This document shows, in pieces, positions 9,654-17,963 of a DNA stretch of 64,000 nt. This stretch comes from Roseovarius carneus (GTDB lineage: Bacteria; Pseudomonadota; Alphaproteobacteria; Rhodobacterales; Rhodobacteraceae): the NCBI RefSeq assembly GCF_020141465.1, contig NZ_JAHSPD010000001.1:1160374-1224373 (forward strand). The letters run 5' to 3'. The translations under genes were made by a program, and so were the position numbers. Each line of letters starts with the position of its first letter. The stretch's first letter is position 1. The notes under the pieces were generated by a model that was not told where the DNA came from, ran no database searches, and was given only the letters and a program-made list of their open reading frames with translations.

Positions 9654-10855
9654 CCTGCCGCCTGCGTGTCGAGCGTGTCCTGCACCAGATCGAGGATCTG
9701 GTCAGTGACCTGCGCGCTGGCCGAGGCGATGTCCCAAGCGGCATGCGCCATCGCTGCTGACTGGTCCACAGCGATCAGTCGGGCGAGGGCTGCCGCCAGT
9801 GTGCCCGCATCGCGCACGATCCGCGCGGCCCCCGCTTCGGCATAGCGCGAATAGCTGGGCAGGTAGCGACCTACATTCGGGCCGTAAAGAATGGCCGATC
9901 CATGCGCCGCAGGCTCGTTTGGATCGCGCCCGCCATGCCCAGCGACGAGCGAACTGCCCATCAATGTGATCGAGGCCAGACGATACCAAAGCCCCATCTC
10001 GCCCCGCGTATCGGCGAGGATGACTTGCGTGACCTCCTCGGGCATCGCGCCCTCGGACCAGAGCGTGTAGCGCAGCTGCGCCTCCTCAAGCTGCGCACGT
10101 ATCGCGGCCAGATCCTCCAGCTCTTCGGGCACGAGGATCAGGATCAGGCGGTGCGCCAGCCGCGTTGTCTGGCGGTGCGCATGCAGGATCATATCAACCT
10201 CGCCCGCCTGCACCCGTGCAGCCAGCCAGACGGGTCGCCCGCGCAACACGCCCGCCATCTCGTCGCGCAGCGCCTCCGAGCAGGGCAGGGCCAGCGCCCC
10301 CTCGCGGAAAAGCCCGGTCACGGTGATCCGCCCATCGCGCACCCCAAGCCGGTGCAGATGGCCACGTGTGGCCTCATCGCGCGCAAGGATCGCGGCAAAT
10401 CGGCCCAGCAAGGAGCGTTGGACCTGCGGGACCCAGCGCCATCCGGGCCGCTCCAGATAGTCGCTTTGTGCATCCACCAGAAAGAGCGGGATGTGACGTT
10501 TGTCAGCGGCGGTGATCAGGCTGGGAATCAGCTTGCCGCCCGTCCAAAGGCACATATCGGGCCGCCAAAGCCCTAGGAACGCATCCGCCGCACTGCCGTT
10601 CTCGTCTGGTAGGACCACATGCAGGATGGGCGCGCGACGGTGGCGGATTTCGGGCAGGCCGGGCGCTGTTGTGATCAGCATGGTCAGGCCGGGCCGCAGC
10701 ACCGCCAGCCGCTCGGCCAGCTGCACGAGCGCATTAGCATGATCGAGGCTGTTGGCATGGCCCCAGATCAGCGCGCCTTCGGGCCGGGGGCCATCTGGCA
10801 GAACGGCCCCTGCGCTGCGCGGTTTTTTTCCGCCAAGGCCCGGACCCTGAGCCAT
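9650..10855 (-). CDS. waaA: 3-deoxy-D-manno-octulosonic acid transferase (short Rhodobacterales-type)
   Basis: Kdo transferase (GT30, GT-B fold) that adds Kdo to lipid IVA. At 401 residues it lacks the usual N-terminal membrane anchor. The C-terminal half carries the family signature ([21 protein letters not shown], then AILYGPN). The N-terminal motif normally WIHAVSVGE reads [10 protein letters not shown], so the Glu regarded as catalytic in WaaA seems replaced. The frame is open 61 codons further upstream, but that part overlaps the DUF4170 gene in another frame, so the ATG at 10855 is preferred. Order DUF4170-waaA-lpxK supports a lipid A role. Confidence 0.82.
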   Translation of the reverse strand: MAQGPGLGGKKPRSAGAVLPDGPRPEGALIWGHANSLDHANALVQLAERLAVLRPGLTMLITTAPGLPEIRHRRAPILHVVLPDENGSAADAFLGLWRPDMCLWTGGKLIPSLITAADKRHIPLFLVDAQSDYLERPGWRWVPQVQRSLLGRFAAILARDEATRGHLHRLGVRDGRITVTGLFREGALALPCSEALRDEMAGVLRGRPVWLAARVQAGEVDMILHAHRQTTRLAHRLILILVPEELEDLAAIRAQLEEAQLRYTLWSEGAMPEEVTQVILADTRGEMGLWYRLASITLMGSSLVAGHGGRDPNEPAAHGSAILYGPNVGRYLPSYSRYAEAGAARIVRDAGTLAAALARLIAVDQSAAMAHAAWDIASASAQVTDQILDLVQDTLDTQAAG

Positions 10856-10862
10856 GGCCGTC

Positions 10863-11105
10863 TCAGCCCAATTCTTCGGTGGGCGAGGTTTCGGCCTGCT
10901 CATCGCGCAATTTATGCAGATGGGCGATGAAATAGCGCATATGGGCGTTGTCCACGGTGCGCTGCGCCTCATTTTTCCACGCATCATAGGCGGCGGTATA
11001 ATTGGGGAAGATGCCGACGATATGCAGGTCATCGACATTCTTGAACACGTTGCGGGCGGGGTCGCTAAGTTCGCCGCCGAAAACGAGGTGCAGGCGTTGG
11101 GTCAT
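10863..11105 (-). CDS. DUF4170 family protein
   Basis: Small 80-residue cytoplasmic protein starting MTQRLHLVFGGELSDP and containing VGIFPNYTAAYDAWKNEAQ and MRYFIAHLHKL, which match what I recall of DUF4170, a short alphaproteobacterial family usually encoded next to Kdo transferase. Function unknown; the conserved linkage to waaA-lpxK suggests a role around lipopolysaccharide assembly (inference). The frame stays open upstream to 11261, but the extra 52 residues are low quality and the ATG at 11105 gives the family-typical start. Seven bp separate it from waaA. Confidence 0.8.
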   Translation of the reverse strand: MTQRLHLVFGGELSDPARNVFKNVDDLHIVGIFPNYTAAYDAWKNEAQRTVDNAHMRYFIAHLHKLRDEQAETSPTEELG

Positions 11106-11274
11106 GGGGGTGTCCTTGGAAGTTATGCAATGTTGCGCGCAGGGTATTGCACTGGCTGGTGGGGTCAAGCGGGCTTGGGCGGCATTGAGCGGCACCGAAT
11201 CTAAAGGCACCGAAAGGCATTGATTTGTCACGCCTGATTGGGCAGGGCTTGGAGAGAGCATTTACGAGGACAGC

Positions 11275-12039
11275 ATGGCCCGACCCTTCCTGATCTTGCA
11301 ACTGCGCCCTGAGGCGGAGGCGGCTGATGGCGAATTTGCAGCACTGCTGGCCAAGGGCGGGCTTGGCCCCGGTGATGTGCGCCGTATCCGGCTGGACCGG
11401 GAGCGGCTGCCCCAAGAGATTGATCTTGGTGGATATAGCGGCGTGATCGTGGGCGGTGGTCCGGGTTGCGTGAGCGACGCGCCCAATGAGAAAAGCCCCG
11501 ATGAGGCGCGGATCGAGGCGGATGTGCTGTCGATCATGCCGCAAGTGACCGAAGGCGACATCCCCTTCATGGGCTGCTGTTACGGCATCGGTATTTTGGG
11601 CCAGCACCTGCGCGGCGATGTAAGCAAAGCACGCTACGGCGAAGGTGTGGGCACCGCCGATTGCACCGTGACCGAGGCAGGCCGCACGGACCCTATGCTG
11701 GAGGGCGTGCCGGAGAGGTTCGAGGCCTTCGTGGGCCACAAGGAAGCGCTTCAGAGCCTGCCCGAGGGCTGTGTGCATCTGGTGGAGGCGCCAAGCTGTC
11801 CCTTTCAGATGATCCGCTACAAATCAAACATCTATGCGACGCAGTTTCACCCTGAAGCGGACGCGGCGGAGTTTGAGGCGCGGATCAATATCTACAAGGA
11901 TCGCGGCTATTTCCCACCAGAGGAGGCGGAGAATTTGATTGCGATGTGCCATGCAGCTTCTGTGCATGCGCCGGAACATGTGTTGCGCAATTTTGTCTCG
12001 CGGTATGGGCGCGCAGAGACGACGCGCTTTGCGCGCTGA
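11275..12039 (+). CDS. Class I glutamine amidotransferase-like protein (stand-alone)
   Basis: A 254-residue class I GATase fold with the nucleophile elbow GCCYG (C102) and the H192/E194 pair in TQFHPE. There is no fused synthetase domain, so it resembles GuaA-like GATase subunits (YfeJ type) that hydrolyse glutamine or gamma-glutamyl compounds. The partner or substrate is unknown. The C-terminal ~50 residues (VHAPEHVLRNFVSRYG) are typical of these stand-alone proteins. Divergent from the DUF4170-waaA-lpxK operon; the tautomerase gene follows 41 bp downstream. Confidence 0.85.
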   Translation: MARPFLILQLRPEAEAADGEFAALLAKGGLGPGDVRRIRLDRERLPQEIDLGGYSGVIVGGGPGCVSDAPNEKSPDEARIEADVLSIMPQVTEGDIPFMGCCYGIGILGQHLRGDVSKARYGEGVGTADCTVTEAGRTDPMLEGVPERFEAFVGHKEALQSLPEGCVHLVEAPSCPFQMIRYKSNIYATQFHPEADAAEFEARINIYKDRGYFPPEEAENLIAMCHAASVHAPEHVLRNFVSRYGRAETTRFAR

Positions 12040-12080
12040 GCGCAGGCCCAAAGATCAATCAGAAGAGAAGGAAAGACGAA

Positions 12081-12275
12081 ATGCCAATCATCCGAGTTGA
12101 GATGTTCGAGGGCCGCACCCCCGATCAAAAACGCGCCCTTGTGCGCGAGCTGACCGATGCGTTTGTCCGTGTCACCGGGGCAAGTGCCGAAGCGGTGGAC
12201 GTGATGCTTGTCGATATGGACAAGGCCAATTGGGGCAAGGCTGGCACGCTTTACGCCGACAAAGACCCGCACTGA
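12081..12275 (+). CDS. 4-oxalocrotonate tautomerase-family enzyme
   Basis: A 64-residue protein with the catalytic proline immediately after the start Met (MPIIRVEMFEGRT), the feature that defines the 4-oxalocrotonate tautomerase superfamily, and a family-typical helix (DQKRALVRELTDAFVRVTG). Such proteins form hexamers and catalyse enol-keto tautomerisation. The substrate is unknown because no meta-cleavage genes are nearby. AGAAGGAAAG upstream supports the ATG at 12081, even though the frame stays open 45 codons further upstream into the amidotransferase gene. Confidence 0.85.
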   Translation: MPIIRVEMFEGRTPDQKRALVRELTDAFVRVTGASAEAVDVMLVDMDKANWGKAGTLYADKDPH

Positions 12276-12294
12276 CCGCGCGGGGGCTTTGCGT

Positions 12295-13425
12295 CTAGAG
12301 CATATGGCCTGATTTTGCGGCCTTGGTGGCCAGATACGCGCGGTTCTCGTCGGTTTGGCCCACGTGAAGCGGCACGCGCTCGGCCACGGTGATGCCGCAA
12401 CGCTCCATCATGTCGATCTTTCCGGGGTTGTTGGTCATCAGCCGCACCGCGCCGAACCCCATCTGGCTGAGAAGGCGCGCGCCGATGCGAAAATCGCGCT
12501 CGTCATCCTCAAAACCGAGGCGGTGATTGGCCTCGACCGTATCAAACCCCTGATCCTGAAGGCTGTAGGCGCGCATCTTGTTGGCAAGGCCGATCCCGCG
12601 CCCCTCTTGGTTGAGATAGAGCAGGATGCCCGCGCCCTCTTGGCCCATCTTGGCCAAAGCGGCGTTGAGCTGCGGGCCGCAATCACACTTCAGACTGCCC
12701 AGAAGATCGCCGGTGAAACAGGCCGAATGGAGACGGCACAGCACCGGGGCCGCCCGGTCGGGGCGTCCGATCTCAACCGCGTAATGCTCCTCCCCACCAT
12801 CATCGGGGCGAAAGACATGCAGCCGCCCGGCCTCGGAGACGCGCAAGGGGACACGGGCGCTGATCACGGCGCGCAGGGGAGTGGAGCGCCTGAGCGCCTC
12901 GGCTGCCTCCAACGCTGGCAGGGTGGTAAGCGCGTGCTCTGCGGCCAATGCGCCCGCGTCGGGTGTGTCCAGCACGAGGGCGGCGGGCAGCAGGCGCGCG
13001 GATTTCACCAGCTCGACCCCAAGGCGGTGCAGCGCTGCATCCCCGCCGCGCTGCGCGGTGTATGGGCCTTTCATCGGCGTGGCGAGATCGCCCTCGGGGC
13101 TGGCCGTTGCCTGCACCCATGCAAGCCCCGCATCCTCGGGCAGCTCCAGCCGTGCGATATCGCCATCATAGGCGCGTGCCTTCAGCGTCTGGGCCCGCCG
13201 CGCGGTGATCGCGAGGCAAAGCGCGCCATCTGCACCCGCAAGGCCGCGCAAAGCGTCCAGCCGCGTAGCATTCAACGTCTCGGCGGCCATGACCAATGCG
13301 CCAGTTCCAGTGCCACCGGCTCCAGTGCCGTCCGTCTCCGCCGCACAGAGCACCACAGGCAGGCCCATGCGCAGGTCGGCGCGGGCGCGGGCAATTCGCT
13401 CGGTTATGTCTGGCGCAAGGCGCAT
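12295..13425 (-). CDS. ribA: GTP cyclohydrolase II with degenerate DHBP synthase-like N-terminal domain
   Basis: Catalyses the first step of riboflavin synthesis from GTP. The C-terminal half of this 376-residue protein is an intact RibA domain: zinc ligands C236, C247 and C249 (CFTGDLLGSLKCDC), LNQEGRGIGLANK, LQDQGFDTVEANH and TNNPGK. Residues ~8-175 resemble a DHBP synthase (RibB) domain, for example ALVMAAETLNA and ALCLAITARRAQTL, but the acidic DRENEGD active-site loop is replaced by a Gly/Thr-rich stretch at ~33-42. So the protein is probably RibA-active only. Divergent from the response regulator gene at 13610. Confidence 0.9.
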   Translation of the reverse strand: MRLAPDITERIARARADLRMGLPVVLCAAETDGTGAGGTGTGALVMAAETLNATRLDALRGLAGADGALCLAITARRAQTLKARAYDGDIARLELPEDAGLAWVQATASPEGDLATPMKGPYTAQRGGDAALHRLGVELVKSARLLPAALVLDTPDAGALAAEHALTTLPALEAAEALRRSTPLRAVISARVPLRVSEAGRLHVFRPDDGGEEHYAVEIGRPDRAAPVLCRLHSACFTGDLLGSLKCDCGPQLNAALAKMGQEGAGILLYLNQEGRGIGLANKMRAYSLQDQGFDTVEANHRLGFEDDERDFRIGARLLSQMGFGAVRLMTNNPGKIDMMERCGITVAERVPLHVGQTDENRAYLATKAAKSGHML

Positions 13426-13609
13426 GGACGCTCCTCAGGGTGGACTATGAGATAGGCTATGCCCATATCTCCACGGGGGTTTAGGGCTTTTTGCACAGGA
13501 ATGAAACAAAACCTCTTCATCGGACACTTGGGCGTGATCTGGGTGACGCATGACTTGCGTGCACGCGCCGCACAGCGCATCACTCCTGCAAGAGAAAAGG
13601 AACATAGAC

Positions 13610-14296
13610 ATGGCACAGCTGAAAAAAATCCTTCTTGTAGACGATGATGAGGACCTGCGCGAGGCGCTGGGCGAACAGCTTATCATGACCGAGGATTTCG
13701 ATGTTTTCGAGGCTGGCAACGGCGCCGAGGCGATGGCACATGCCAAGGATTCGATTTACGATCTGGTGATCCTCGATGTGGGCCTGCCCGACACGGATGG
13801 CCGCGAGCTTTGCCGCTTGATGCGCAAACAGGGTGTGAAAAGCCCGATCTTGATGCTCACGGGCCATGACGGGGATGCCGACACGATACTGGGGCTTGAT
13901 GCGGGGGCCAATGATTACGTAACCAAACCCTTTAAATTCCCAGTTCTTCTGGCCCGCATCCGCTCGCAGCTGCGTCAGCATGAGCAATCCGAGGACGCGG
14001 TGTTCCAGCTTGGGCCATACACGTTCAAGCCCGCGATGAAGGTGCTGGAGACGGAAGATAACAAGAAAATCCGCCTGACGGAAAAAGAGACCAATATCCT
14101 CAAGTTCCTCTACCGTTCCACCGATGGTGTGGTGGCGCGCGATGTGCTCTTGCATGAGGTCTGGGGCTATAACGCAGGCGTCACGACCCACACGCTTGAG
14201 ACGCATATCTACCGTTTGCGCCAGAAGATTGAGCCTGATCCCTCCAATGCGCGCCTTCTGGTGACCGAAAGTGGGGGCTATCGTTTGCTGTCCTGA
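13610..14296 (+). CDS. OmpR-family response regulator (CenR-like)
   Basis: Two-component transcription factor of 228 residues. The receiver domain has the acidic pocket D11-D12, phospho-acceptor D56, T84 and K106 (YVTKPF). The C-terminal winged helix contains IRLTEKETNILKFLYR and the recognition region THTLETHIYRLRQKIEPDPS. The output domain closely resembles CenR, the essential cell-envelope regulator of Caulobacter, as I remember it; that assignment needs an alignment. No histidine kinase is adjacent. Start at 13610 follows AAGGAA; the frame is open 20 codons further upstream without a better start. A strong terminator at 14418 suggests a single-gene transcript. Confidence 0.85.
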   Translation: MAQLKKILLVDDDEDLREALGEQLIMTEDFDVFEAGNGAEAMAHAKDSIYDLVILDVGLPDTDGRELCRLMRKQGVKSPILMLTGHDGDADTILGLDAGANDYVTKPFKFPVLLARIRSQLRQHEQSEDAVFQLGPYTFKPAMKVLETEDNKKIRLTEKETNILKFLYRSTDGVVARDVLLHEVWGYNAGVTTHTLETHIYRLRQKIEPDPSNARLLVTESGGYRLLS

Positions 14297-14417
14297 GTGA
14301 CGCAAAAAAACTCCGCGTCTTTGATACAGGTCAAAGTTGAGTTCTGGGCGCATGTCTAACTTGATACTCAACCCGTCGCATATGCGGGCTTCCATATGCA
14401 CCTCCCTGTTGGACTGG

Positions 14418-14443
14418 CCCCGGCATCGCCCGGGGTCTTTTTT
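14418..14443 (+). terminator. Rho-independent terminator after the response regulator
   Basis: Stem CCCCGG/CCGGGG (14418-14423 and 14430-14435) with a 6-nt loop, followed by TCTTTTTT. Located 121 bp after the response regulator stop and 105 bp before xth. Confidence 0.75.
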
Positions 14444-14547
14444 GGGGCGGGCGCATATCGTATTCCAACCGCTTGGTTGTCCGCCCAGTGCGGCGCTGCT
14501 ATCGAAACAGGCACCATCAATTCCAACCGCAGATCGGAGCCTGCCCC

Positions 14548-15336
14548 ATGCCCTTCACGCTTGCCACATGGAACATCAACTCGGTTCGCTTGCGCGAGCC
14601 GATTGTCTGTAAGCTTCTGGCCGAGGAAGGCCCGGACGTGCTCTGCCTTCAGGAATGCAAAAGCCCCGTGGACAAAATCCCGCGCGCGCAGTTTGCGGAG
14701 CTTGGCTACACCCACATGGTCGCGCGCGGCGAGAAGGGCTATAACGGGGTCGCGATCCTGTCGAAGCTGCCCATCGAGGAGGCAAGCGCGCAGGATTTCG
14801 CGGGTTTGGGCCACGCGCGCCATATTGCCGGGCGGCTGGAGAATGGCGTGACCATCCACAATTTCTATGTGCCTGCGGGCGGCGATGTCGCCGACCGGGA
14901 GGTGAACGAAAAGTTCGGCCAAAAGCTCGATTACCTCACCGATATGCGCGACTGGTTCCGCAATGAGCGGCCCGAGCGTGCGATCCTCGTCGGCGATCTC
15001 AACATCGCGCCGCGCGAGGATGACGTGTGGAGCCACAAACAGCTTTTGAAAGTCGTGAGCCATACCCCCATCGAGGTGGAGCATTTCCACGACGTGATGG
15101 AGGCGGGCGACTGGCATGACGTGACCCGCGCCGATATTCCCGAGGGGCTGCTCTATAGTTGGTGGTCTTACCGCGCCAAGGACTGGGATGCAGCCGACAA
15201 GGGCCGCAGGCTCGATCATGTCTGGGCCACAGGCGACATTCGCGCGGCGGGCCATTCGAGCCGGGTTTTGCGCCATGCGCGCGGCTGGGAAAAACCCAGC
15301 GATCACGCGCCGGTCTTTGCGAGCTTTGATCTGTGA
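14548..15336 (+). CDS. xth: Exodeoxyribonuclease III
   Basis: AP endonuclease/3'-5' exonuclease of the EEP fold acting in base-excision repair. The 262-residue protein shows ATWNINSVR at the N-terminus, the metal-binding Glu in LCLQECK (E36), YNGVAILSK, LVGDLNIAP with the catalytic Asp-Asn pair, and the terminal SDHAPV motif with the catalytic His. The ATG at 14548 gives the family-typical MPFTLATWNINS start, although the frame is open 25 codons further upstream. A 13-bp inverted repeat follows the gene. Confidence 0.95.
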   Translation: MPFTLATWNINSVRLREPIVCKLLAEEGPDVLCLQECKSPVDKIPRAQFAELGYTHMVARGEKGYNGVAILSKLPIEEASAQDFAGLGHARHIAGRLENGVTIHNFYVPAGGDVADREVNEKFGQKLDYLTDMRDWFRNERPERAILVGDLNIAPREDDVWSHKQLLKVVSHTPIEVEHFHDVMEAGDWHDVTRADIPEGLLYSWWSYRAKDWDAADKGRRLDHVWATGDIRAAGHSSRVLRHARGWEKPSDHAPVFASFDL

Positions 15337-15346
15337 AGAGATGCGC

Positions 15347-15390
15347 GCGTTTCGCCTCTATCTGATACCCTTTGGTCAGAGGCGAAACGC
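15347..15390 (+). terminator. Long hairpin after xth (13-bp perfect stem)
   Basis: GCGTTTCGCCTCT (15347-15359) and its exact complement (15378-15390) flank an 18-nt loop, followed by TTTAAG. It begins 10 bp after the xth stop. The T-run is weak, so it may work as a terminator, an mRNA 3'-end stabiliser, or an operator for the thioredoxin gene. Confidence 0.5.
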
Positions 15391-15488
15391 TTTAAGAGGG
15401 GTCGTGCCACAGGTCCGGCCCTTGCAAGTGCGCAGGGGCTACGCCATGTAAGCGGCTGACCTGTGGACAACACGAGAGGCAAGATGAG

Positions 15489-16397
15489 ATGATTGAACTT
15501 GGACAAACGCCGGCAGCGACGGATATGATCAAGGATGTCTCGGAGGCCGATTTCATGGCCGAGGTTGTGGAAGCCTCGAAAACCGTGCCGGTGATCGTGG
15601 ATTTTTGGGCACCGTGGTGCGGCCCCTGCAAAACCCTCGGACCACAGCTTGAGGCGGCAGTGACCAAGGCCAAGGGCGCGGTCAAGATGGCCAAGGTGAA
15701 TGTGGACGAGGCGCAGGCGATTGCGGGGCAGTTGCAGGTGCAATCCATCCCCACGGTCTATGCGTTCTGGCAGGGCCAGCCGATCGACGGGTTTCAGGGC
15801 GCTGTGCCCGCCTCCGAGGTCGCGGCCTTTGTCGAGCGTGTTGTGGCGGCCGCGGGCGGCGATGCGAGCGGTGGTCTGGACGATGCGATTGCGGCGGCCG
15901 AGGAAATGCTGACCGAGGGTGCGGCGGCCGATGCGGCGCAGACCTTTGCCGCCATCCTCGAAGAAGATCCGAATTCGGCGGCGGCTTATGGGGGCCTTGC
16001 CCGCGCCTACATGGCTTTGGATGATCTGGATCAGGCCGAGGCCGTGCTCAACGGCGCGCCCGCCGAGATCAGCACAGCCCCCGAGATTGAGGGCGCCCAC
16101 GCGAAGCTTGCCCTTGCACGACAGGCCGCAGATGCGGGGCCGGTGGCTGAGCTGACCGCTGCCGTGGAGGGAAGCCCCGACGACCATCAGGCGCGGTTTG
16201 ATCTGGCCCAGGCGCTCCATGCATCGGGCGATGCGGACGGGGCTGTGGAGCAGCTTCTGGAACTTTTCAAACGCGACCGCGACTGGAATGAGGCGGCGGC
16301 CAAAACGCAGCTTTTCACTATCTTCGATGCGCTTGGACCCACCAACCCTGTGGCGCTTAACGGGCGGCGCAAGCTTAGCTCCATGATATTTGCCTGA
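15489..16397 (+). CDS. Thioredoxin-domain protein with TPR-like C-terminus (CnoX/YbbN-like)
   Basis: A 302-residue cytoplasmic protein. Residues ~15-120 form a thioredoxin domain with the active site C44-G-P-C47 in FWAPWCGPCK and the cis-Pro region VQSIPTVYAF. Residues ~125-300 are alanine-rich helical repeats (ELTEGAAADAAQTFAAILE; AAYGGLARAYMALDDL; FDLAQALHASGDADGA) typical of the TPR part of CnoX/YbbN, a chaperedoxin that protects proteins from oxidative over-oxidation. Unlike E. coli YbbN (SxxC), the active site is CGPC, so redox activity is plausible. The Lon-N and Trm112 genes follow closely. Confidence 0.9.
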   Translation: MIELGQTPAATDMIKDVSEADFMAEVVEASKTVPVIVDFWAPWCGPCKTLGPQLEAAVTKAKGAVKMAKVNVDEAQAIAGQLQVQSIPTVYAFWQGQPIDGFQGAVPASEVAAFVERVVAAAGGDASGGLDDAIAAAEEMLTEGAAADAAQTFAAILEEDPNSAAAYGGLARAYMALDDLDQAEAVLNGAPAEISTAPEIEGAHAKLALARQAADAGPVAELTAAVEGSPDDHQARFDLAQALHASGDADGAVEQLLELFKRDRDWNEAAAKTQLFTIFDALGPTNPVALNGRRKLSSMIFA

Positions 16398-16424
16398 GCC
16401 ACTTGGCGGGCTAGTTTGGGACAT

Positions 16425-17069
16425 ATGATAAAAGAAGCAGACCTCCCCGATGTCATCCCTGTGTTCCCGCTTCCGGGGGCGCTTTTGTTGCCGCGTGCGC
16501 GGCTGCCTTTGCACCTCTTTGAGCCGCGTTACCTTGCGATGATGGAGGACGCTCTGAAAACGCCGGGGCGTCTGATCGGTATGGTGCAGCCCAACAAAGT
16601 GCCGGGGCGCGCAGGCCACGGCCTCCACGCCATCGGCTGCGCCGGGCGGATTACGCAGTTTTCCGAGACCGAAGACGGGCGCTACATGATCACATTGGCT
16701 GGTATTTGCCGCTTTCGGGTGACCGAAGAGGTGGAGGGGTTCACGCCCTATCGCCGCGTCAAGGCAAGCTGGACCGGGTTCGAGCGCGATCTTGGCCCCG
16801 AGGAAGAAGACACGGCCTTTGACCGCGCCAAATTCCTCGGTACGCTGGAGCAGTATTTCGATGCGCGCGATTTGGAGACAGATTGGGATTCGCTGAAAGA
16901 GGCGGATGATGAGTTGCTGATAAATTCCCTGTCGATGCTTCTGGGGTTTGAGCCTGAGGACAAGCAGGCGCTTCTGGAGGCCCCATCGCTGAGCACACGG
17001 CGCGAGACGTTGATCACCCTGCTGGAATATTCCCTGCGCGGTGGCGGAGATCAGGAAATGGTGCAATGA
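16425..17069 (+). CDS. LON peptidase N-terminal domain protein
   Basis: A 214-residue protein made only of the Lon substrate-binding domain ([27 protein letters not shown]; key part [17 protein letters not shown]) without ATPase or protease domains. Such proteins are widespread in Proteobacteria and of unsettled function. The ATG at 16425 is preferred to a TTG three codons upstream. The gene begins 27 bp after the thioredoxin-TPR gene and its TGA overlaps the ATG of the Trm112-like gene, so the three probably form one operon. Confidence 0.88.
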   Translation: MIKEADLPDVIPVFPLPGALLLPRARLPLHLFEPRYLAMMEDALKTPGRLIGMVQPNKVPGRAGHGLHAIGCAGRITQFSETEDGRYMITLAGICRFRVTEEVEGFTPYRRVKASWTGFERDLGPEEEDTAFDRAKFLGTLEQYFDARDLETDWDSLKEADDELLINSLSMLLGFEPEDKQALLEAPSLSTRRETLITLLEYSLRGGGDQEMVQ

Positions 17070-17245
17070 GCGCGCCGGAGTTTGACCGCCGGATGCTTGA
17101 GGCGTTGATCTGCCCGCAAAGCCACCAGACGCTGAGCTATGACGCCGAAGCGCAGGAGCTTATCTCCAAGCGCGCGGGGCTCGCCTTTCCCATTCGGGGC
17201 GGCATCCCTATCCTTCTGGTGGATGAGGCGCGGCGGCTCGACTGA
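17066..17245 (+). CDS. Trm112 family protein (YcaR-like), 59 aa
   Basis: A 59-residue protein ([20 protein letters not shown]...) with the Trm112/YcaR pattern: LICP near the N-terminus, [20 protein letters not shown], and LLVDEARRL at the end. The family activates methyltransferases in eukaryotes; in bacteria it often sits beside lipid A or nucleotide genes and its role is unclear. Only one of the usual zinc cysteines is present. Its start overlaps the Lon-N stop by four bases. Confidence 0.88.
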   Translation: MSAPEFDRRMLEALICPQSHQTLSYDAEAQELISKRAGLAFPIRGGIPILLVDEARRLD

Positions 17246-17354
17246 CGCTCCCTGCCCACCGGACTACAGAGTTCAATCCCAATGAGCGCCTCGCGGCGCA
17301 GCCGTATCCCGAGCGCCCGGCCTTTTTTTGGGGGGGGCGGACGGGTGCGTGCCT

Positions 17355-17963
17355 CTAAGGAATCATTCCCTTGATTGCGGCGGCATGTGCGGGGGTTGCG
17401 CTGATGCTGTCCTGCGCAAGCGCTCGGGACGCATCCAGCAACATATCCGCCTCCACGATCTGATCAAAGAGGCCCCATGCGGTGGCGGTTTCCGTGTCGA
17501 TCTTTTGGCCAGCCATGAAGATCATCTTGGTCCGTGCGGGGCCAATCAGCCGGGCCATACGGGGTGGATCGCTGGGCTGGGGCAGGAAGCCGAGCTTCAT
17601 CACCGGATAGAAAATCTTGGCCCCCGGCACGGCGATGCGCAGATCACAGGCCAGCGCCATCCCTACGGCCCCGCCTGCGACCGTGCCATTGAGTGCGGCA
17701 ATGGTCAGGCAGGGCAGCGGGGCAATCGCACCTGACAGACGCTCCCATAACGGGCTGGTGGCAAGGCCCGCGCGCGCCGCATCAAAATCGGCCCCGGCAG
17801 AGAACACGCGGCCCTCGCCCGTCAGGATGAGTGCCCGCGCGTCCGTGGCCGCCAGCGCGATATCACCAAGCTCAGCCAGCATCGCCTCAGTCAGGGAGTT
17901 TGCCTTTTCGGGCCGGTTGATTGTGGCGGTCCAGATGCCGCCCTCCTTTTGGAGATCAATCAT
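17355..17963 (-). CDS. Enoyl-CoA hydratase/isomerase family protein
   Basis: A 202-residue crotonase-fold protein, shorter than the usual ~255. It has the N-terminal core (TATINRPEKANSLTEAML), the oxyanion-hole segments GRVFSAGADF and ALNGTVAGGAVGMALACDLRIAV (key part NGTVAGGAVGMALACDLRI), and MKLGFLPQP where catalytic Glu residues would be found; the second Glu position is not obvious, so the reaction is uncertain. The C-terminal helical domain is short. The ATG at 17963 overlaps the SDR stop by four bases, so the two genes are coupled and probably handle an acyl-CoA or hydroxyacyl substrate together (inference). Confidence 0.82.
   Translation of the reverse strand: MIDLQKEGGIWTATINRPEKANSLTEAMLAELGDIALAATDARALILTGEGRVFSAGADFDAARAGLATSPLWERLSGAIAPLPCLTIAALNGTVAGGAVGMALACDLRIAVPGAKIFYPVMKLGFLPQPSDPPRMARLIGPARTKMIFMAGQKIDTETATAWGLFDQIVEADMLLDASRALAQDSISATPAHAAAIKGMIP

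Noticed and set aside
10863..11038. N-terminal extension of the WaaA frame
   Set aside because: It overlaps the DUF4170 gene in another frame and has atypical Met/Ser/Pro-rich composition; the ATG at 10855 is a better start.
15303..17066. 587-codon antisense frame over the thioredoxin-TPR and Lon-N genes
   Set aside because: The sense genes have unmistakable domains; the antisense frame does not.
17280..17340. T-rich stretch after the Trm112 gene (GCCCGGCCTTTTTTT) as a terminator
   Set aside because: A run of T is present but no convincing stem precedes it, so it was not annotated.
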